Source: Flavobacterium sp. TAB 87 (GTDB taxonomy: Bacteria; Bacteroidota; Bacteroidia; Flavobacteriales; Flavobacteriaceae). Taken from it: a DNA stretch of 64,000 bases. Positions 1-8,784 of this stretch are shown piece by piece. The notes under the pieces are model-generated. The model ran no database searches. It was not told the DNA's origin and saw only the letters and a list, made by a program, of their open reading frames with translations. A program made the translations under genes and the position numbers. The DNA is taken from assembly GCF_001529295.1 (NCBI RefSeq), contig NZ_LLWK01000034.1, positions 124,001 through 188,000 on the forward strand. Reading direction: 5' to 3'. The number at the start of each line of letters is the position of its first letter. Position 1 is the stretch's first letter.

Positions 1-105
1 TACAGACAGTCTGAACTTTTTAAATCAGTTTGGAGCTTTACCAAAAAACTATTCAACGAGAAGCCCGAAGCGTGGAGTGTTGATAAATTAGTTAGTTTAA
101 CATAG
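1..105 (+). CDS. C-terminal end of an unidentified protein (partial)
   Basis: The first frame is open from base 1 and ends at TAG (103-105), giving the last 34 residues of a protein that starts outside the window. The tail is rich in aromatic and lysine residues (for example YRQSELF and WSFTKKLF). I do not recognise the family from so short a piece. It lies 47 bases before gldF on the same strand, and the gldF promoter appears to overlap its stop codon, so it probably belongs to a separate transcription unit. Confidence 0.6.
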   Translation, partial: YRQSELFKSVWSFTKKLFNEKPEAWSVDKLVSLT

Positions 106-110
106 TTTTG
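80..110 (+). promoter_or_regulatory. Predicted gldF promoter
   Basis: TTG at 80-82, a 20-base spacer, then TAGTTTTG at 103-110. This matches the Bacteroidetes consensus TTG-N17-23-TANNTTTG. It overlaps the stop codon of the upstream gene and predicts a gldF leader of about 40 bases. Confidence 0.55.
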
Positions 111-152
111 ATTTTCTAAATTCAAAACAAATCAACGATTAAAAAATAATAA

Positions 153-878
153 ATGAAATCAATCATTTTAAGAGAGATAAAATCTTTTTTCGGCTCGCCC
201 ATTGGCTATTTAGTTATAGGCTTGTTTTTAATAAGCAACGGATTATTTTTATGGGTTTTTGAAGGAGACTATAACATTTTAAATTCTGGATTTGCCGATA
301 TGAATCCGTTTTTCTCCTTAGCACCTTGGATTTTAATTTTTCTAATTCCTGCCGTTACGATGCGCAGTTTTTCGGATGAAAAAAAACAAGGTACTATTGA
401 ACTTTTATTGACAAAACCTTTGTCTATTTGGCAAATTGTAAATGGTAAATTTTTAGGTTCATTTTTATTAATTGTAATCGCGATTATTCCAACGTTTATA
501 TATGTGAAAGTAATTTCAGATTTAGGAATGCCCGAAGGAAATATTGATATGGGAAGTACAATTGGTTCTTATTTCGGGCTTTTGTTTTTGATCGCAGCTT
601 ATTCTTCCATCGGAATATTCACCTCTACTTTATCTGAAAATCAAATCGTAGCTTTTATTATTTCGGTATTTCTGTGCTTCTTTCTCTTTTTTGGATTTGA
701 TGGATTAGCAAGCGTTATCTCTGGTTTGTCACAACCTATTGCAGCTATCGGAATGCAGGATCATTATAAGAGCATGAGCCGAGGTGTGATTGATTCTCGT
801 GATGTAATTTATTTTGCAAGCATTGCCATATTGTTTCTTTCGTTGACCGTTTTTCAATTAAAATCATTTAAAAAGTAA
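153..878 (+). CDS. gldF: Gliding-motility ABC transporter permease GldF
   Basis: This 241-residue membrane protein has about six hydrophobic segments (roughly residues 19-36, 55-70, 98-115, 137-153, 165-185 and 219-234). Residues 74-90 carry the FSDEKKQGTIELLL stretch typical of ABC-2 permeases. The length and the partner gldG directly downstream identify it as GldF. GldF and GldG are known to work with the ATPase GldA in gliding motility of Flavobacterium; gldA is not in this window, and in related genomes it is usually elsewhere. The stop codon overlaps the gldG start by one base (TAATG), which suggests translational coupling. The substrate is unknown. Confidence 0.93.
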   Translation: MKSIILREIKSFFGSPIGYLVIGLFLISNGLFLWVFEGDYNILNSGFADMNPFFSLAPWILIFLIPAVTMRSFSDEKKQGTIELLLTKPLSIWQIVNGKFLGSFLLIVIAIIPTFIYVKVISDLGMPEGNIDMGSTIGSYFGLLFLIAAYSSIGIFTSTLSENQIVAFIISVFLCFFLFFGFDGLASVISGLSQPIAAIGMQDHYKSMSRGVIDSRDVIYFASIAILFLSLTVFQLKSFKK

Positions 879-2563
879 TGAGAGCTTCTTCCAAAAAAAA
901 TATCGAATCATTACTTATTGTGATTGCAATTTTAATCGCACTAAATTTTGCTGGTTCTTATGTTTTTCATCGTTTTGATTTAACAAAAGACAAGCGCTAT
1001 ACTTTATCAGAAACTTCATTAAAAATTATCGACCAAGTTAGAAATCCGCTTTCGATAAAAATATACATGCAAGGTGATCTACCACCAGAATTCCGTCGAT
1101 TACAACTGGAAACCAAACAACTACTAGAAGAATTTCAAGCGTACAATCGTAGTATTGTGTTTGAATTTGTAGATCCTTTAGAAAACGAAAAAGAAAGTCA
1201 AGATTTAATTAAAGAACTGTATCGCAAAGGTTTAACTCCTGTAAACATTACAGTAGATGATAAAGGTAAACAGTCGCAAGCCATGGTTTTTCCGTGGGCA
1301 ATTGCGGTTTACAATGGCAAAGAGGTAAATATTCCTTTACTTAAAAATATGATGGGCGCTTCAACTACACAAAAAGTAATTGGTTCCGTTCAACATTTAG
1401 AATATTCTATTGCTGATGCGATTTATAAACTTAGTACCGAAAAACAGAAAAAAGTAGCCATCATCAAGGGAAACGGTGAACTTCGAGAAATTTATATGGC
1501 GAAGTTTTTAATGCAAATTCGTGAAAGCTATCACATTGGTCCTTTTACATTAGATTCAGTTGCTAAAGAACCAAATGGAACTTTAAAAGCGCTAAAGGAC
1601 TACGATTTAGCGATTATTGCTAAACCAACAGAAGCTTTTAGCGACGAAGAGAAGCAAGTTGTAGATCAGTTTATCATGAGTGGCGGAAAAACGCTTTGGC
1701 TTATTGACCAAGTAACTGCCGAAATGGATAGCTTGTACAATAATTCGGGGGCGACATTGGCTTTTCCTAAAGACTTAAATTTGAACGACATGTTCTTTAA
1801 ATACGGATTTAGAATTACGCCCGATTTAGTAAAAGACGAACAAGGTAGCCCTATCAAATTAGCGACTGGTGAACAAGGAAGCGCAACCCAGTACCAAGAT
1901 TTCAACTGGAAATTCGCTCCTCAAATTTATCCAACAACGCCACATCCAATTGTAAAAAATTTGGGCGGTATTAAGTTCGATTTTGCTAATCCGATTGATA
2001 CTTTAAAAAACGGAATCAAGAAAACAGTCTTACTGCAATCATCTCAATATTCTAAAAAAGTAGGAACACCATCCGAAATAAATCTAAATATCGTTGCCGA
2101 AGAAACTTCGCCAAATCATTACATTAATACTGGTAATTTACCAATGGCAGTTTTATTGGAAGGCAACTTTAAATCGGTTTATGAAAATAGAGTTCTACCA
2201 TTTGTAGAAAGTGAATTTCTGAAAGAAGGAAAATCAACAAAAATGATTGTGATTTCAGATGGAGATATCATCAAAAATCAATTGGATAAAGACGGAATGC
2301 CAGTAGAATTAGGTTACGATCAGCGCTCTGGTAATTTATACGACAACAAAGATTTTGTGATTAATTGCGTCAATTATCTGCTAGATGATACGGGACTTAT
2401 TAACATTCGAAGTAAAGATCTCGATTTGCCATTATTCGATAAACAGAAAGTTTACGAAAACTATACGCAAACGCAAATCCTAACTATCGGGCTTCCAATC
2501 GCTATTTTAGGGCTTTTCGGACTTCTGTTTACCTTTCTTCGTAAAAGAAAATATGCACGGTAA
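878..2563 (+). CDS. gldG: Gliding-motility ABC transporter-associated protein GldG
   Basis: This protein has 561 residues. There is one transmembrane segment near residues 12-30, then a large domain expected in the periplasm (about 45-530) of the ABC-type uncharacterised family, and a second membrane segment near 537-555 followed by a short basic tail (RKRKYAR). This layout is that of GldG, the partner of GldF. The extracytoplasmic domain contains the start LTKDKRYTLSE, common to the GldG family. It shares one base with gldF and is followed by a 106-base gap before dnaN, which has its own -7 box. Confidence 0.92.
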   Translation: MRASSKKNIESLLIVIAILIALNFAGSYVFHRFDLTKDKRYTLSETSLKIIDQVRNPLSIKIYMQGDLPPEFRRLQLETKQLLEEFQAYNRSIVFEFVDPLENEKESQDLIKELYRKGLTPVNITVDDKGKQSQAMVFPWAIAVYNGKEVNIPLLKNMMGASTTQKVIGSVQHLEYSIADAIYKLSTEKQKKVAIIKGNGELREIYMAKFLMQIRESYHIGPFTLDSVAKEPNGTLKALKDYDLAIIAKPTEAFSDEEKQVVDQFIMSGGKTLWLIDQVTAEMDSLYNNSGATLAFPKDLNLNDMFFKYGFRITPDLVKDEQGSPIKLATGEQGSATQYQDFNWKFAPQIYPTTPHPIVKNLGGIKFDFANPIDTLKNGIKKTVLLQSSQYSKKVGTPSEINLNIVAEETSPNHYINTGNLPMAVLLEGNFKSVYENRVLPFVESEFLKEGKSTKMIVISDGDIIKNQLDKDGMPVELGYDQRSGNLYDNKDFVINCVNYLLDDTGLINIRSKDLDLPLFDKQKVYENYTQTQILTIGLPIAILGLFGLLFTFLRKRKYAR

Positions 2564-2602
2564 GTGTTAATAAAAAATTTTCGATACTAGGATTGTTTAC
2601 GA

Positions 2603-2610
2603 TATATTTG
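2603..2610 (+). promoter_or_regulatory. -7 box upstream of dnaN
   Basis: TATATTTG fits TANNTTTG and lies 60 bases before the dnaN start. I see no clear TTG at the expected upstream distance, so only the -7 element is supported. Confidence 0.4.
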
Positions 2611-2669
2611 TAACCTATCTTAGTTCGGCAAAAAGAAACTAAATATAGTTAAATATTAAAATACAACAG

Positions 2670-3788
2670 ATGAAATTTATAGTATCGAGTTCGTACTTAT
2701 TAAAACAATTACAAGTTCTAGGTAGTGTTATTAATAGCAATAACACCTTACCTATTTTAGATAATTTTTTATTTGAATTAGATAACGACTCTTTGACCGT
2801 CTCGGCATCTGATTTAGAAACAACCATGTCTGCTACTTTATCCATTGATTCTACAAGTCAAGGAAATGTTGCCGTTCCTGCCAAATTATTACTGGAAATT
2901 TTAAAAACATTTCCAGAACAACCCTTAACTTTTACTGTCGAAGAAAATAATACAGTAGAAATTAGTTCTAATTCAGGTAAGTATGCTTTAGCGTACGCAG
3001 CTGGCGAAGAATTTCCAAAAGCAGTAAGTTTAGAAGATCCATCGGTAACTCTTGTTCCTGCTGATGTTTTAGCCACTGCAGTAAGCAAAACAATCTTTGC
3101 TGCTGGTAATGATGATTTGCGCCCGGTAATGTCGGGAGTGTTTTTTCAGTTTTCACCAGAAGGATTAACTTTTGTAGCTACCGATGCTCATAAATTAGTA
3201 AAATATGCACGTACGGATGTAAAAGCATCTCAAGTAGCCGATTTTATAATGCCTAAGAAACCATTAAATATTTTAAAAAGTATTTTAGGAACTTCGGATG
3301 CAGAAGTAAAAATTGAGTACAATGATTCGAATGCTACTTTCTCATTCGATAATTATATTTTAATGTGCCGTTTAATTGATGGAAAATATCCAAATTACGA
3401 AGCAGTAATCCCGAAAGAGAATCCAAACAAATTGATGATCGATCGTTCACTTTTCTTAAGCTCAGTGAAACGTGTCGCCATTTTCTCAAACAAAACTACG
3501 CACCAAATTCGTTTAAAAATAGCGGGTGCAGAATTAAATGTTTCTGCTGAAGATATTGATTATTCTAACAAAGCCGAAGAACGTTTGACTTGTGATTACC
3601 AAGGCGATGACATGCAAATTGGCTTTAACTCGCGTTTCTTAACAGAAATGTTGACCAACCTACAATCAGACATGATTATGTTGGAAATGTCTTTACCAAA
3701 CAGAGCTGGTATTTTGACTCCTGTAGATGGCTTAGAAGAGGGAGAAACAGTTACTATGCTTGTTATGCCTGTGATGCTGAACAGTTAA
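2670..3788 (+). CDS. dnaN: DNA polymerase III sliding clamp, beta subunit
   Basis: The product is 372 residues, the normal length of the bacterial beta clamp, with three repeated clamp folds. Recognisable parts are the start MKFIVSSSYL, DNNFLFEL-type strands near residue 30, GKYPNYEAVIP near 230, and the C-terminal tail YLLMP-like LVMPVML that forms part of the partner-binding pocket. It encircles DNA and tethers the replicative polymerase. It is not next to dnaA or recF here; gldG precedes it, and a strong terminator follows. Confidence 0.96.
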   Translation: MKFIVSSSYLLKQLQVLGSVINSNNTLPILDNFLFELDNDSLTVSASDLETTMSATLSIDSTSQGNVAVPAKLLLEILKTFPEQPLTFTVEENNTVEISSNSGKYALAYAAGEEFPKAVSLEDPSVTLVPADVLATAVSKTIFAAGNDDLRPVMSGVFFQFSPEGLTFVATDAHKLVKYARTDVKASQVADFIMPKKPLNILKSILGTSDAEVKIEYNDSNATFSFDNYILMCRLIDGKYPNYEAVIPKENPNKLMIDRSLFLSSVKRVAIFSNKTTHQIRLKIAGAELNVSAEDIDYSNKAEERLTCDYQGDDMQIGFNSRFLTEMLTNLQSDMIMLEMSLPNRAGILTPVDGLEEGETVTMLVMPVMLNS

Positions 3789-3887
3789 CATTAAATACTT
3801 TTTTTGTTAAATTTGATTCTTTGTAAATGAATTAAAAGCTGTACTATTGTAAAAAATAGCTATTAACCAACCAATTTTTATATGTTG

Positions 3888-3923
3888 AAGCCGCAAATTC
3901 TTTTGAATTTGCGGCTTTTTACT
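3888..3923 (+). terminator. Rho-independent terminator after dnaN
   Basis: A perfect 13-base-pair stem (3888-3900 with 3905-3917) closes a TTTT loop and is followed by a T-rich run. Confidence 0.85.
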
Positions 3924-3985
3924 TTTAACAGAATCATTTGAATTTCTAAAAACGCTATGTACTTTTTTTTGAGTATTTTTATGGT

Positions 3986-4627
3986 ATGAAAATAGAAATT
4001 TGGTCCGACATTGTTTGTCCGTTTTGTTATATCGGAAAAAGACATTTAGAAGCAGCTCTACTGCAATTTCCTGCTGAAGATTTTGAAATTGAATGGAAGA
4101 GCTTTCAATTGAATCCCAATACACAACCCCAACCAGGAAAAGACGTTTACACCTATCTCGCTGAACAAAAGGGAATTTCGGTTGCCGAATCTAAAGCAAT
4201 GCACCAAAATGTAGTGGATCGCGCAGCAGAAGTTGGTCTAGACTATCATTTTGAAAAAGCAATTGTTACAAATTCGCTAAATATGCATCGTATTTTGCAT
4301 TTAGCTAAGAAAAAAAAATTAGGAGACCAAATGAAAGAGCTATTTCTAAAATCATATTTCATGGATGGAAAAGATTTGAATGACGCTCTTATACTTTTAG
4401 ATTTGGCGATGCAAGTGGGTTTAGATCAAAAAGAAGTTGAAGAGGTATTACAAAACTCCAATTTATTTTTAAACGAGGTACAAACCGATATTGAAGAAGC
4501 AAGAGAAATTGGTGTACAAGGTGTTCCCTTTTTTGTTTTTGATCGAAAGTATGCGGTTTCGGGTGCGCAACCTGTTGATGCATTTGTAAAAACTATTCAG
4601 GAAGTTATTCAAAACGATAAAAAATAA
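3986..4627 (+). CDS. DsbA-family thioredoxin-fold oxidoreductase (FrnE-like)
   Basis: This 213-residue protein has no signal peptide. A CPFC redox motif is at residues 11-14 in the context WSDIVCPFCYIGK, followed by the helical insertion of the DsbA/FrnE subfamily, and the cis-proline loop GVPFF is at about 179-183. These proteins are cytosolic disulfide oxidoreductases or isomerases, or glutathione-transferase-kappa-like enzymes; the physiological substrate is not known. It sits 12 bases before a cytochrome b561-like gene on the same strand, so the two are probably co-transcribed. Confidence 0.88.
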   Translation: MKIEIWSDIVCPFCYIGKRHLEAALLQFPAEDFEIEWKSFQLNPNTQPQPGKDVYTYLAEQKGISVAESKAMHQNVVDRAAEVGLDYHFEKAIVTNSLNMHRILHLAKKKKLGDQMKELFLKSYFMDGKDLNDALILLDLAMQVGLDQKEVEEVLQNSNLFLNEVQTDIEEAREIGVQGVPFFVFDRKYAVSGAQPVDAFVKTIQEVIQNDKK

Positions 4628-4639
4628 AGAGATACAGTT

Positions 4640-5212
4640 ATGAAATCACGAAATTATTCAATCACCTACCGAATTTTACATTGGGCAATTGCAATTTGCT
4701 TTCTAATGCTTCTTTTCACTATATTTTTAAGGTCAACTTGGCTTAACAAACACAATGTAGCCGCCATCATCCAGAATTTTATGGCGGATAACAATCAAAC
4801 ATTGACCGACGAACAATCAATTCAGCTCGCAAAAAAAATAAGAAAACCAATGTGGGATTGGCACATTTACATTGGTTATGCCCTAGTCGGACTGTATGCG
4901 ATTCGTTTATTGGTTCCGTTTTTAGGGCAAATGAAATTTACCAATCCAATGTCGAGAGAATTTACTTTTAAAGAAAAATTTCAATATTGGAGTTACATTG
5001 TATTCTATGTATGTGTGTCGGTTTCTTTAACTACCGGTTTATTAATGATGTTTGGCCCACAGAACCTAGCTGGACCTGCAGAAAACATTCACGTTTTATC
5101 GATCTATTATTTACTCGCTTTTATCGTAATCCATTTGTTTGGTGTCTTCGGCGCCGAATTAACAACGCAACGTGGCTTAATTTCTAAAATTATAAGTGGC
5201 GGTAAGAAATAA
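4640..5212 (+). CDS. Cytochrome b561 / b-type cytochrome domain membrane protein
   Basis: The 190-residue product has four membrane segments (about 12-30, 73-95, 117-137 and 152-172). Histidines at 14, 75, 151 and 165 lie in or next to them and are good candidates for two haem b sites, as in the cytochrome b561 and Ni/Fe-hydrogenase b-subunit families. A loop at 35-70 is rich in polar residues. It probably passes electrons between the quinone pool and a periplasmic or cytosolic partner, but no partner enzyme is encoded nearby. It follows the FrnE-like gene by 12 bases. Confidence 0.82.
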   Translation: MKSRNYSITYRILHWAIAICFLMLLFTIFLRSTWLNKHNVAAIIQNFMADNNQTLTDEQSIQLAKKIRKPMWDWHIYIGYALVGLYAIRLLVPFLGQMKFTNPMSREFTFKEKFQYWSYIVFYVCVSVSLTTGLLMMFGPQNLAGPAENIHVLSIYYLLAFIVIHLFGVFGAELTTQRGLISKIISGGKK

Positions 5213-5221
5213 ATTTATTCT

Positions 5222-5845
5222 TTAATATATAAATTCTTCAGCAGCAGTTGAAGAATTTATATATTTTTCAAGTATGACTTTATATTGAATGTAGCTTCCG
5301 AAATCAAGATGCTTGTCAAATCCCAAAATTAAAGTTTCGTGATCTTCTTTAAATAAAATAGCTAATTTTTCGGCTAGTTCTTTTTTTTCTATTGCAATTC
5401 CATTAATCAAAATAGCATTGTTTTTTCTAAAATAAACAGTAGCGTTAGTTGTAGGTCGCTCCATTTTATAATACACATACGTGAATGGAATAAATGCTAA
5501 ATTTTTTCCAATTGAATCGGCATATGAGTAGTAATTCTCTGCTTTTTCATTTTTATGTGCTTTTTCCTTCCGTTTCTTTTCTTGCAGTTTAATTACCTCG
5601 GGAATAGCTAGTGCTAAAGGTAAGCGTTTGTCGATGTTTACTAACCAGTTGGTAGAAATTATACTGTTTTTGCGATTTACATCTGCAATGGTATCAGTTC
5701 CTTCCATTTTAAAAAATATATAAATTGGCGAATGATCGACTACTTCAGTTACAACAGATCGATCTGATTTTGGCAATAGAACGTCTTTTTTATTTCCACA
5801 AGAAAACAAAAACCCGAAAGTTAAGGCAAGTACTATTTTCTTCAT
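5222..5845 (-). CDS. Hypothetical lipoprotein
   Basis: I do not recognise this 207-residue family. The N terminus is a lipoprotein signal peptide with the lipobox LFSC, placing the lipidated cysteine at residue 16, so it is probably membrane-anchored outside the cytoplasm. The rest is soluble, with a lysine- and glutamate-rich stretch near residues 90-105 (KLQEKKRKEKAHKNEK) and no obvious catalytic motif. It converges on the cytochrome b561-like gene, and the terminator hairpin between them falls inside its own last 14 codons. It is downstream of folP on the same strand, with a 72-base gap. Confidence 0.75.
   Translation of the reverse strand: MKKIVLALTFGFLFSCGNKKDVLLPKSDRSVVTEVVDHSPIYIFFKMEGTDTIADVNRKNSIISTNWLVNIDKRLPLALAIPEVIKLQEKKRKEKAHKNEKAENYYSYADSIGKNLAFIPFTYVYYKMERPTTNATVYFRKNNAILINGIAIEKKELAEKLAILFKEDHETLILGFDKHLDFGSYIQYKVILEKYINSSTAAEEFIY
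5224..5265. terminator. Bidirectional terminator hairpin inside a coding end
   Basis: A perfect 17-base-pair stem (5224-5240 with 5249-5265) encloses an 8-base loop and is followed by Ts on the plus strand. It lies between two convergent genes but overlaps the last codons and stop of the minus-strand lipoprotein gene. Confidence 0.7.
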
Positions 5846-5917
5846 ATAATTATTTTTAATCCTATATTTTTATAATTGACTACTATTTTTGTAAAAGATT
5901 GTGATCCACTGATCATT

Positions 5918-6745
5918 TTAAAATTGATTCATTTTCTGAATGAGTTGAATGCTTTGAACTGCTTCTTTAACATCATGAACTCGTAAAATCGAAGCACCTT
6001 TGTTCAAAGCAATTGCATTTAAAACGGTTGTTCCGTTTAAAGATTCTTCTGTTTTAATACCTAATTCTTTATAGATCATTGACTTTCTAGAAATACCTAT
6101 TAATATTGGTAGCTCTAGCATGGAGAATACGTCTAATTTTTGAAAAACTTCGTAATTTTGATCTAACGTTTTTGCAAAGCCAAAGCCTGGATCGATAATC
6201 AAATCGTTAATACCTAGACTTCGAGCCAATTTTACTTTCTCAGAAAAGTATAACAACATTTCTTTTACAATATCACTATAGTTTGTTTTTTGCTGCATTG
6301 TATTTGGCGTACCTCGCATGTGCATCATGATGTACGGAACTTTATAGTTCGCAATCGTTTCGAGCATATTTGGATCTAAGTTTCCAGCAGAAATATCATT
6401 GATCATCGCCGCACCATTATCAATACCCAATGCGGCAACTTTGGCACGAAACGTATCAACAGATATTAATGTTTCTGGAAAATGTTTTAAAATCAATTGC
6501 ATCACCGGAACAATACGGTCAATTTCTTCTTGTTCAGAAACAAACTCTGCATTGGGTTTGCTAGAATACGCCCCAACATCAATAAAATTTGCTCCTTCCA
6601 AAAGCATTTTCTCAACTTGCTTTACCATCGCAGCTTCAGTATCATACTTTCCTCCGTCAAAAAAAGAATTGGGAGATACATTTAAAATTCCCATTACTTT
6701 CGGAATTGTTAAGTCAATGAGTTGTCCTTTGCAGTTAATTGTCAT
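5918..6745 (-). CDS. folP: Dihydropteroate synthase
   Basis: The product has 275 residues and a TIM-barrel fold. Signatures are GILNVSPNSFFDGG at about residues 19-32, SVDTFRAKVA near 98, the NDISAG loop near 118, the DPGFGFAKT loop near 190 and ISRKSM near 220. It joins 4-aminobenzoate to the pterin pyrophosphate in folate synthesis and is the sulfonamide target. The ATG at 6745 gives the standard N terminus. It is transcribed divergently from the DUF1599 gene, a neighbourhood common in Bacteroidetes. Confidence 0.96.
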   Translation of the reverse strand: MTINCKGQLIDLTIPKVMGILNVSPNSFFDGGKYDTEAAMVKQVEKMLLEGANFIDVGAYSSKPNAEFVSEQEEIDRIVPVMQLILKHFPETLISVDTFRAKVAALGIDNGAAMINDISAGNLDPNMLETIANYKVPYIMMHMRGTPNTMQQKTNYSDIVKEMLLYFSEKVKLARSLGINDLIIDPGFGFAKTLDQNYEVFQKLDVFSMLELPILIGISRKSMIYKELGIKTEESLNGTTVLNAIALNKGASILRVHDVKEAVQSIQLIQKMNQF

Positions 6746-6837
6746 TCTAATTGTAGTTTAAAGTGCTTTTTAAAACTATAAAACTTTGTAAAGCAACATT
6801 ACTTAAAATAGCAGTCGGCTTTCCCAAAAAAATGTCC

Positions 6838-6845
6838 TATTTTTG
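6838..6845 (+). promoter_or_regulatory. -7 box upstream of the DUF1599 gene
   Basis: TATTTTTG fits TANNTTTG and lies 30 bases before the ATG. No good -33 element is visible. Confidence 0.4.
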
Positions 6846-6875
6846 GAGCAATATTAGACAAATATACACCAAATA

Positions 6876-7418
6876 ATGAAGAATACTTCTCAAGAATACG
6901 ATGATGTAATTGCAATTTGTCGTTCACTTTTCATTAATAAAATGAAAGATTACGGAAGTGCTTGGCGCATTTTAAGAATCCCTTCCTTAACGGATCAAAT
7001 TTTTATAAAAGCACAGCGTATTCGTAGTTTACAAGAAAATGAAATTCGTAAAATTGACGAAGATGAAAAAGGTGAATTTATCGCTATAATTAATTATTCG
7101 ATTATGGCATTGATTCAATTAGAACTTGGTGTTGTCGAGCAACCTGATTTAGATGTTGTAACAGCAACGGAGTTATACGATGCTAAAATTAAATTAACTA
7201 AAGATTTAATGCTAGCCAAAAATCACGATTATGGAGAAGCTTGGCGTGAAATGCGAGTAAGCTCTTTGACTGATTTAATTTTGCAAAAACTACTTCGAGT
7301 AAAACAAATTGAAAACAACAAAGGAAAAACTTTAGTTTCTGAAGGAATTGATGCTAATTATCAAGACATGCTCAATTATTCTGTGTTTGCTTTAATTTTA
7401 AATCCAATTAATATATAA
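6876..7418 (+). CDS. DUF1599 (Nmad1) domain protein with internal duplication
   Basis: This 180-residue protein consists of two related halves. DYGSAWRILRIPSLTD (25-40) is matched by DYGEAWREMRVSSLTD (118-133), and IINYSIMALI (71-80) by LNYSVFALIL (166-175). The family is DUF1599, also named nucleotide modification associated domain 1, whose activity is not established. Strongly kept D, Y, W, R and TD residues suggest two active or binding sites. It heads a run with the DoxX-like gene (29-base gap), and further on with tpiA, an arrangement I recall from other Bacteroidetes chromosomes. Confidence 0.85.
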   Translation: MKNTSQEYDDVIAICRSLFINKMKDYGSAWRILRIPSLTDQIFIKAQRIRSLQENEIRKIDEDEKGEFIAIINYSIMALIQLELGVVEQPDLDVVTATELYDAKIKLTKDLMLAKNHDYGEAWREMRVSSLTDLILQKLLRVKQIENNKGKTLVSEGIDANYQDMLNYSVFALILNPINI

Positions 7419-7447
7419 TAACTTTAAATATAGTAAAAGCCTTTAGT

Positions 7448-8548
7448 ATGAAAAATATAATTACTCAATTTTCACGCATTTTTGTTGGATGTTTATTCAT
7501 CATTTCTGGACTTATAAAACTTAATGATCCTGTTGGATTCTCTTACAAACTGGCTGAATATTTTAGTCCACCTGTATTTAATGTACCTTTTTTAGAGCCT
7601 TTGGCCTTAAGCATGGCTATATTTTTAGTTATAATTGAAGTGGTTTTGGGTGTAATGCTATTGATCGGGTACAAAGCCAAAGCTACAATTTGGAGTTTAT
7701 TAGTTCTAATCGTATTGTTCACTTTTCTTACCTTCTACTCTGCTTATTTTGATGTAGTTAAAGATTGTGGCTGCTTTGGAGATGTATTGCATTTGACTCC
7801 TTGGGAATCATTTACAAAAGACATTGTTTTATTATTTTTTATTTTGATACTTTTTATCAATAAACATTTAGTTAAGCCCTTGTTTAATAAAAACGTACAA
7901 AATATCTTGGCTTACTCTAGTGTGGTCGTTTGTAGTTTTATTGCTGTTTGGATTTTAAACCACAATCCTATTATCGATTTTCGTGCGTATAAAGTAGGTA
8001 ACAATATAGAGAAAGGAATGGAAATTCCTGAAAATGCACCACAAGCTGTGGTCGAAATGAAATTTATTTATAATGTCAATGGAGAGAATAAAGAATTTAC
8101 AGAAGACGATTTAATGAATATTCCAGAAGGAGCTACATTTGTTGATCGAAAAGATAAAGTGATTTCAGAAGGCTACGTACCGTCTATTTTTGATTTTACA
8201 ATGGTTAAAGACGATGCTGATTATACAGACCAATTTTTAAAAGAACCAAAATTAGTTCTTTTTGTAGCGTATGATTTGAACCTTTCGTCTCCTGCAGGAA
8301 TGAAAAAATTAGAGCAAATTAATAAAGATGCCCAAGCAAAAGGATATAAGGTTATTGCATTAACGGCGTCGGGAGAAACATTAATCGAACAAACCAAAAA
8401 GCAATACGGCTTAAATGTTGATTTTTATTTCTGTGATCCAATTACATTAAAAACAATTGAAAGAGCGAATCCTGCTATTGTAGTTTTGTATAATGGTACT
8501 ATTATGCAAAAAGTACACTACAATGATACTGACGATTTAAAACTGTAA
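7448..8548 (+). CDS. DoxX/MauE-family membrane protein (BT_3928 type)
   Basis: The 366-residue protein begins with a four- or five-helix membrane domain (about 4-21, 50-74, 80-98, 122-137 and 150-167) of the DoxX/MauE superfamily. It has the motif CGCFGD at 107-112, which in this group is a candidate redox pair. The C-terminal 190 residues form a soluble domain that looks thioredoxin-like but lacks a CXXC motif. The family occurs across Bacteroidetes near tpiA. A role in moving electrons or disulfides across the membrane is likely but unproven. A strong terminator follows. Confidence 0.85.
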   Translation: MKNIITQFSRIFVGCLFIISGLIKLNDPVGFSYKLAEYFSPPVFNVPFLEPLALSMAIFLVIIEVVLGVMLLIGYKAKATIWSLLVLIVLFTFLTFYSAYFDVVKDCGCFGDVLHLTPWESFTKDIVLLFFILILFINKHLVKPLFNKNVQNILAYSSVVVCSFIAVWILNHNPIIDFRAYKVGNNIEKGMEIPENAPQAVVEMKFIYNVNGENKEFTEDDLMNIPEGATFVDRKDKVISEGYVPSIFDFTMVKDDADYTDQFLKEPKLVLFVAYDLNLSSPAGMKKLEQINKDAQAKGYKVIALTASGETLIEQTKKQYGLNVDFYFCDPITLKTIERANPAIVVLYNGTIMQKVHYNDTDDLKL

Positions 8549-8567
8549 TGAATCATTGTTTAAACAT

Positions 8568-8604
8568 AAAGGTCCTTGAAAACTAATTTTCAAGGACCTT
8601 TATT
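8568..8604 (+). terminator. Rho-independent terminator after the DoxX-like gene
   Basis: A perfect 15-base-pair stem (8568-8582 with 8587-8601) around a CTAA loop, followed by a short T-rich stretch. Confidence 0.82.
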
Positions 8605-8710
8605 TATTTATAGATGCTCAATTTACTAAATAGTTTCTTTTATTTAGTACACTATTACGTTTTCATTTTTATATAACAAACAATATGAGATGCTTTTGTT
8701 TATTTGCCAA

Positions 8711-8718
8711 TACTTTTG
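8711..8718 (+). promoter_or_regulatory. -7 box upstream of the thioredoxin lipoprotein
   Basis: TACTTTTG fits TANNTTTG, 66 bases before the start codon. TTTG copies upstream (8695-8698, 8703-8706) are closer than the usual spacing. Confidence 0.4.
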
Positions 8719-8784
8719 CGAAATTTGGCAATCCGCATTTTTCATTCAGAATGTTTGATTAACTTTGTTTAAACTCAAAATACC

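Noticed and set aside
3807..4124. Minus-strand frame of 105 codons before the FrnE-like gene
   Set aside because: It runs across the dnaN terminator and the start of the FrnE-like gene and has no family resemblance.
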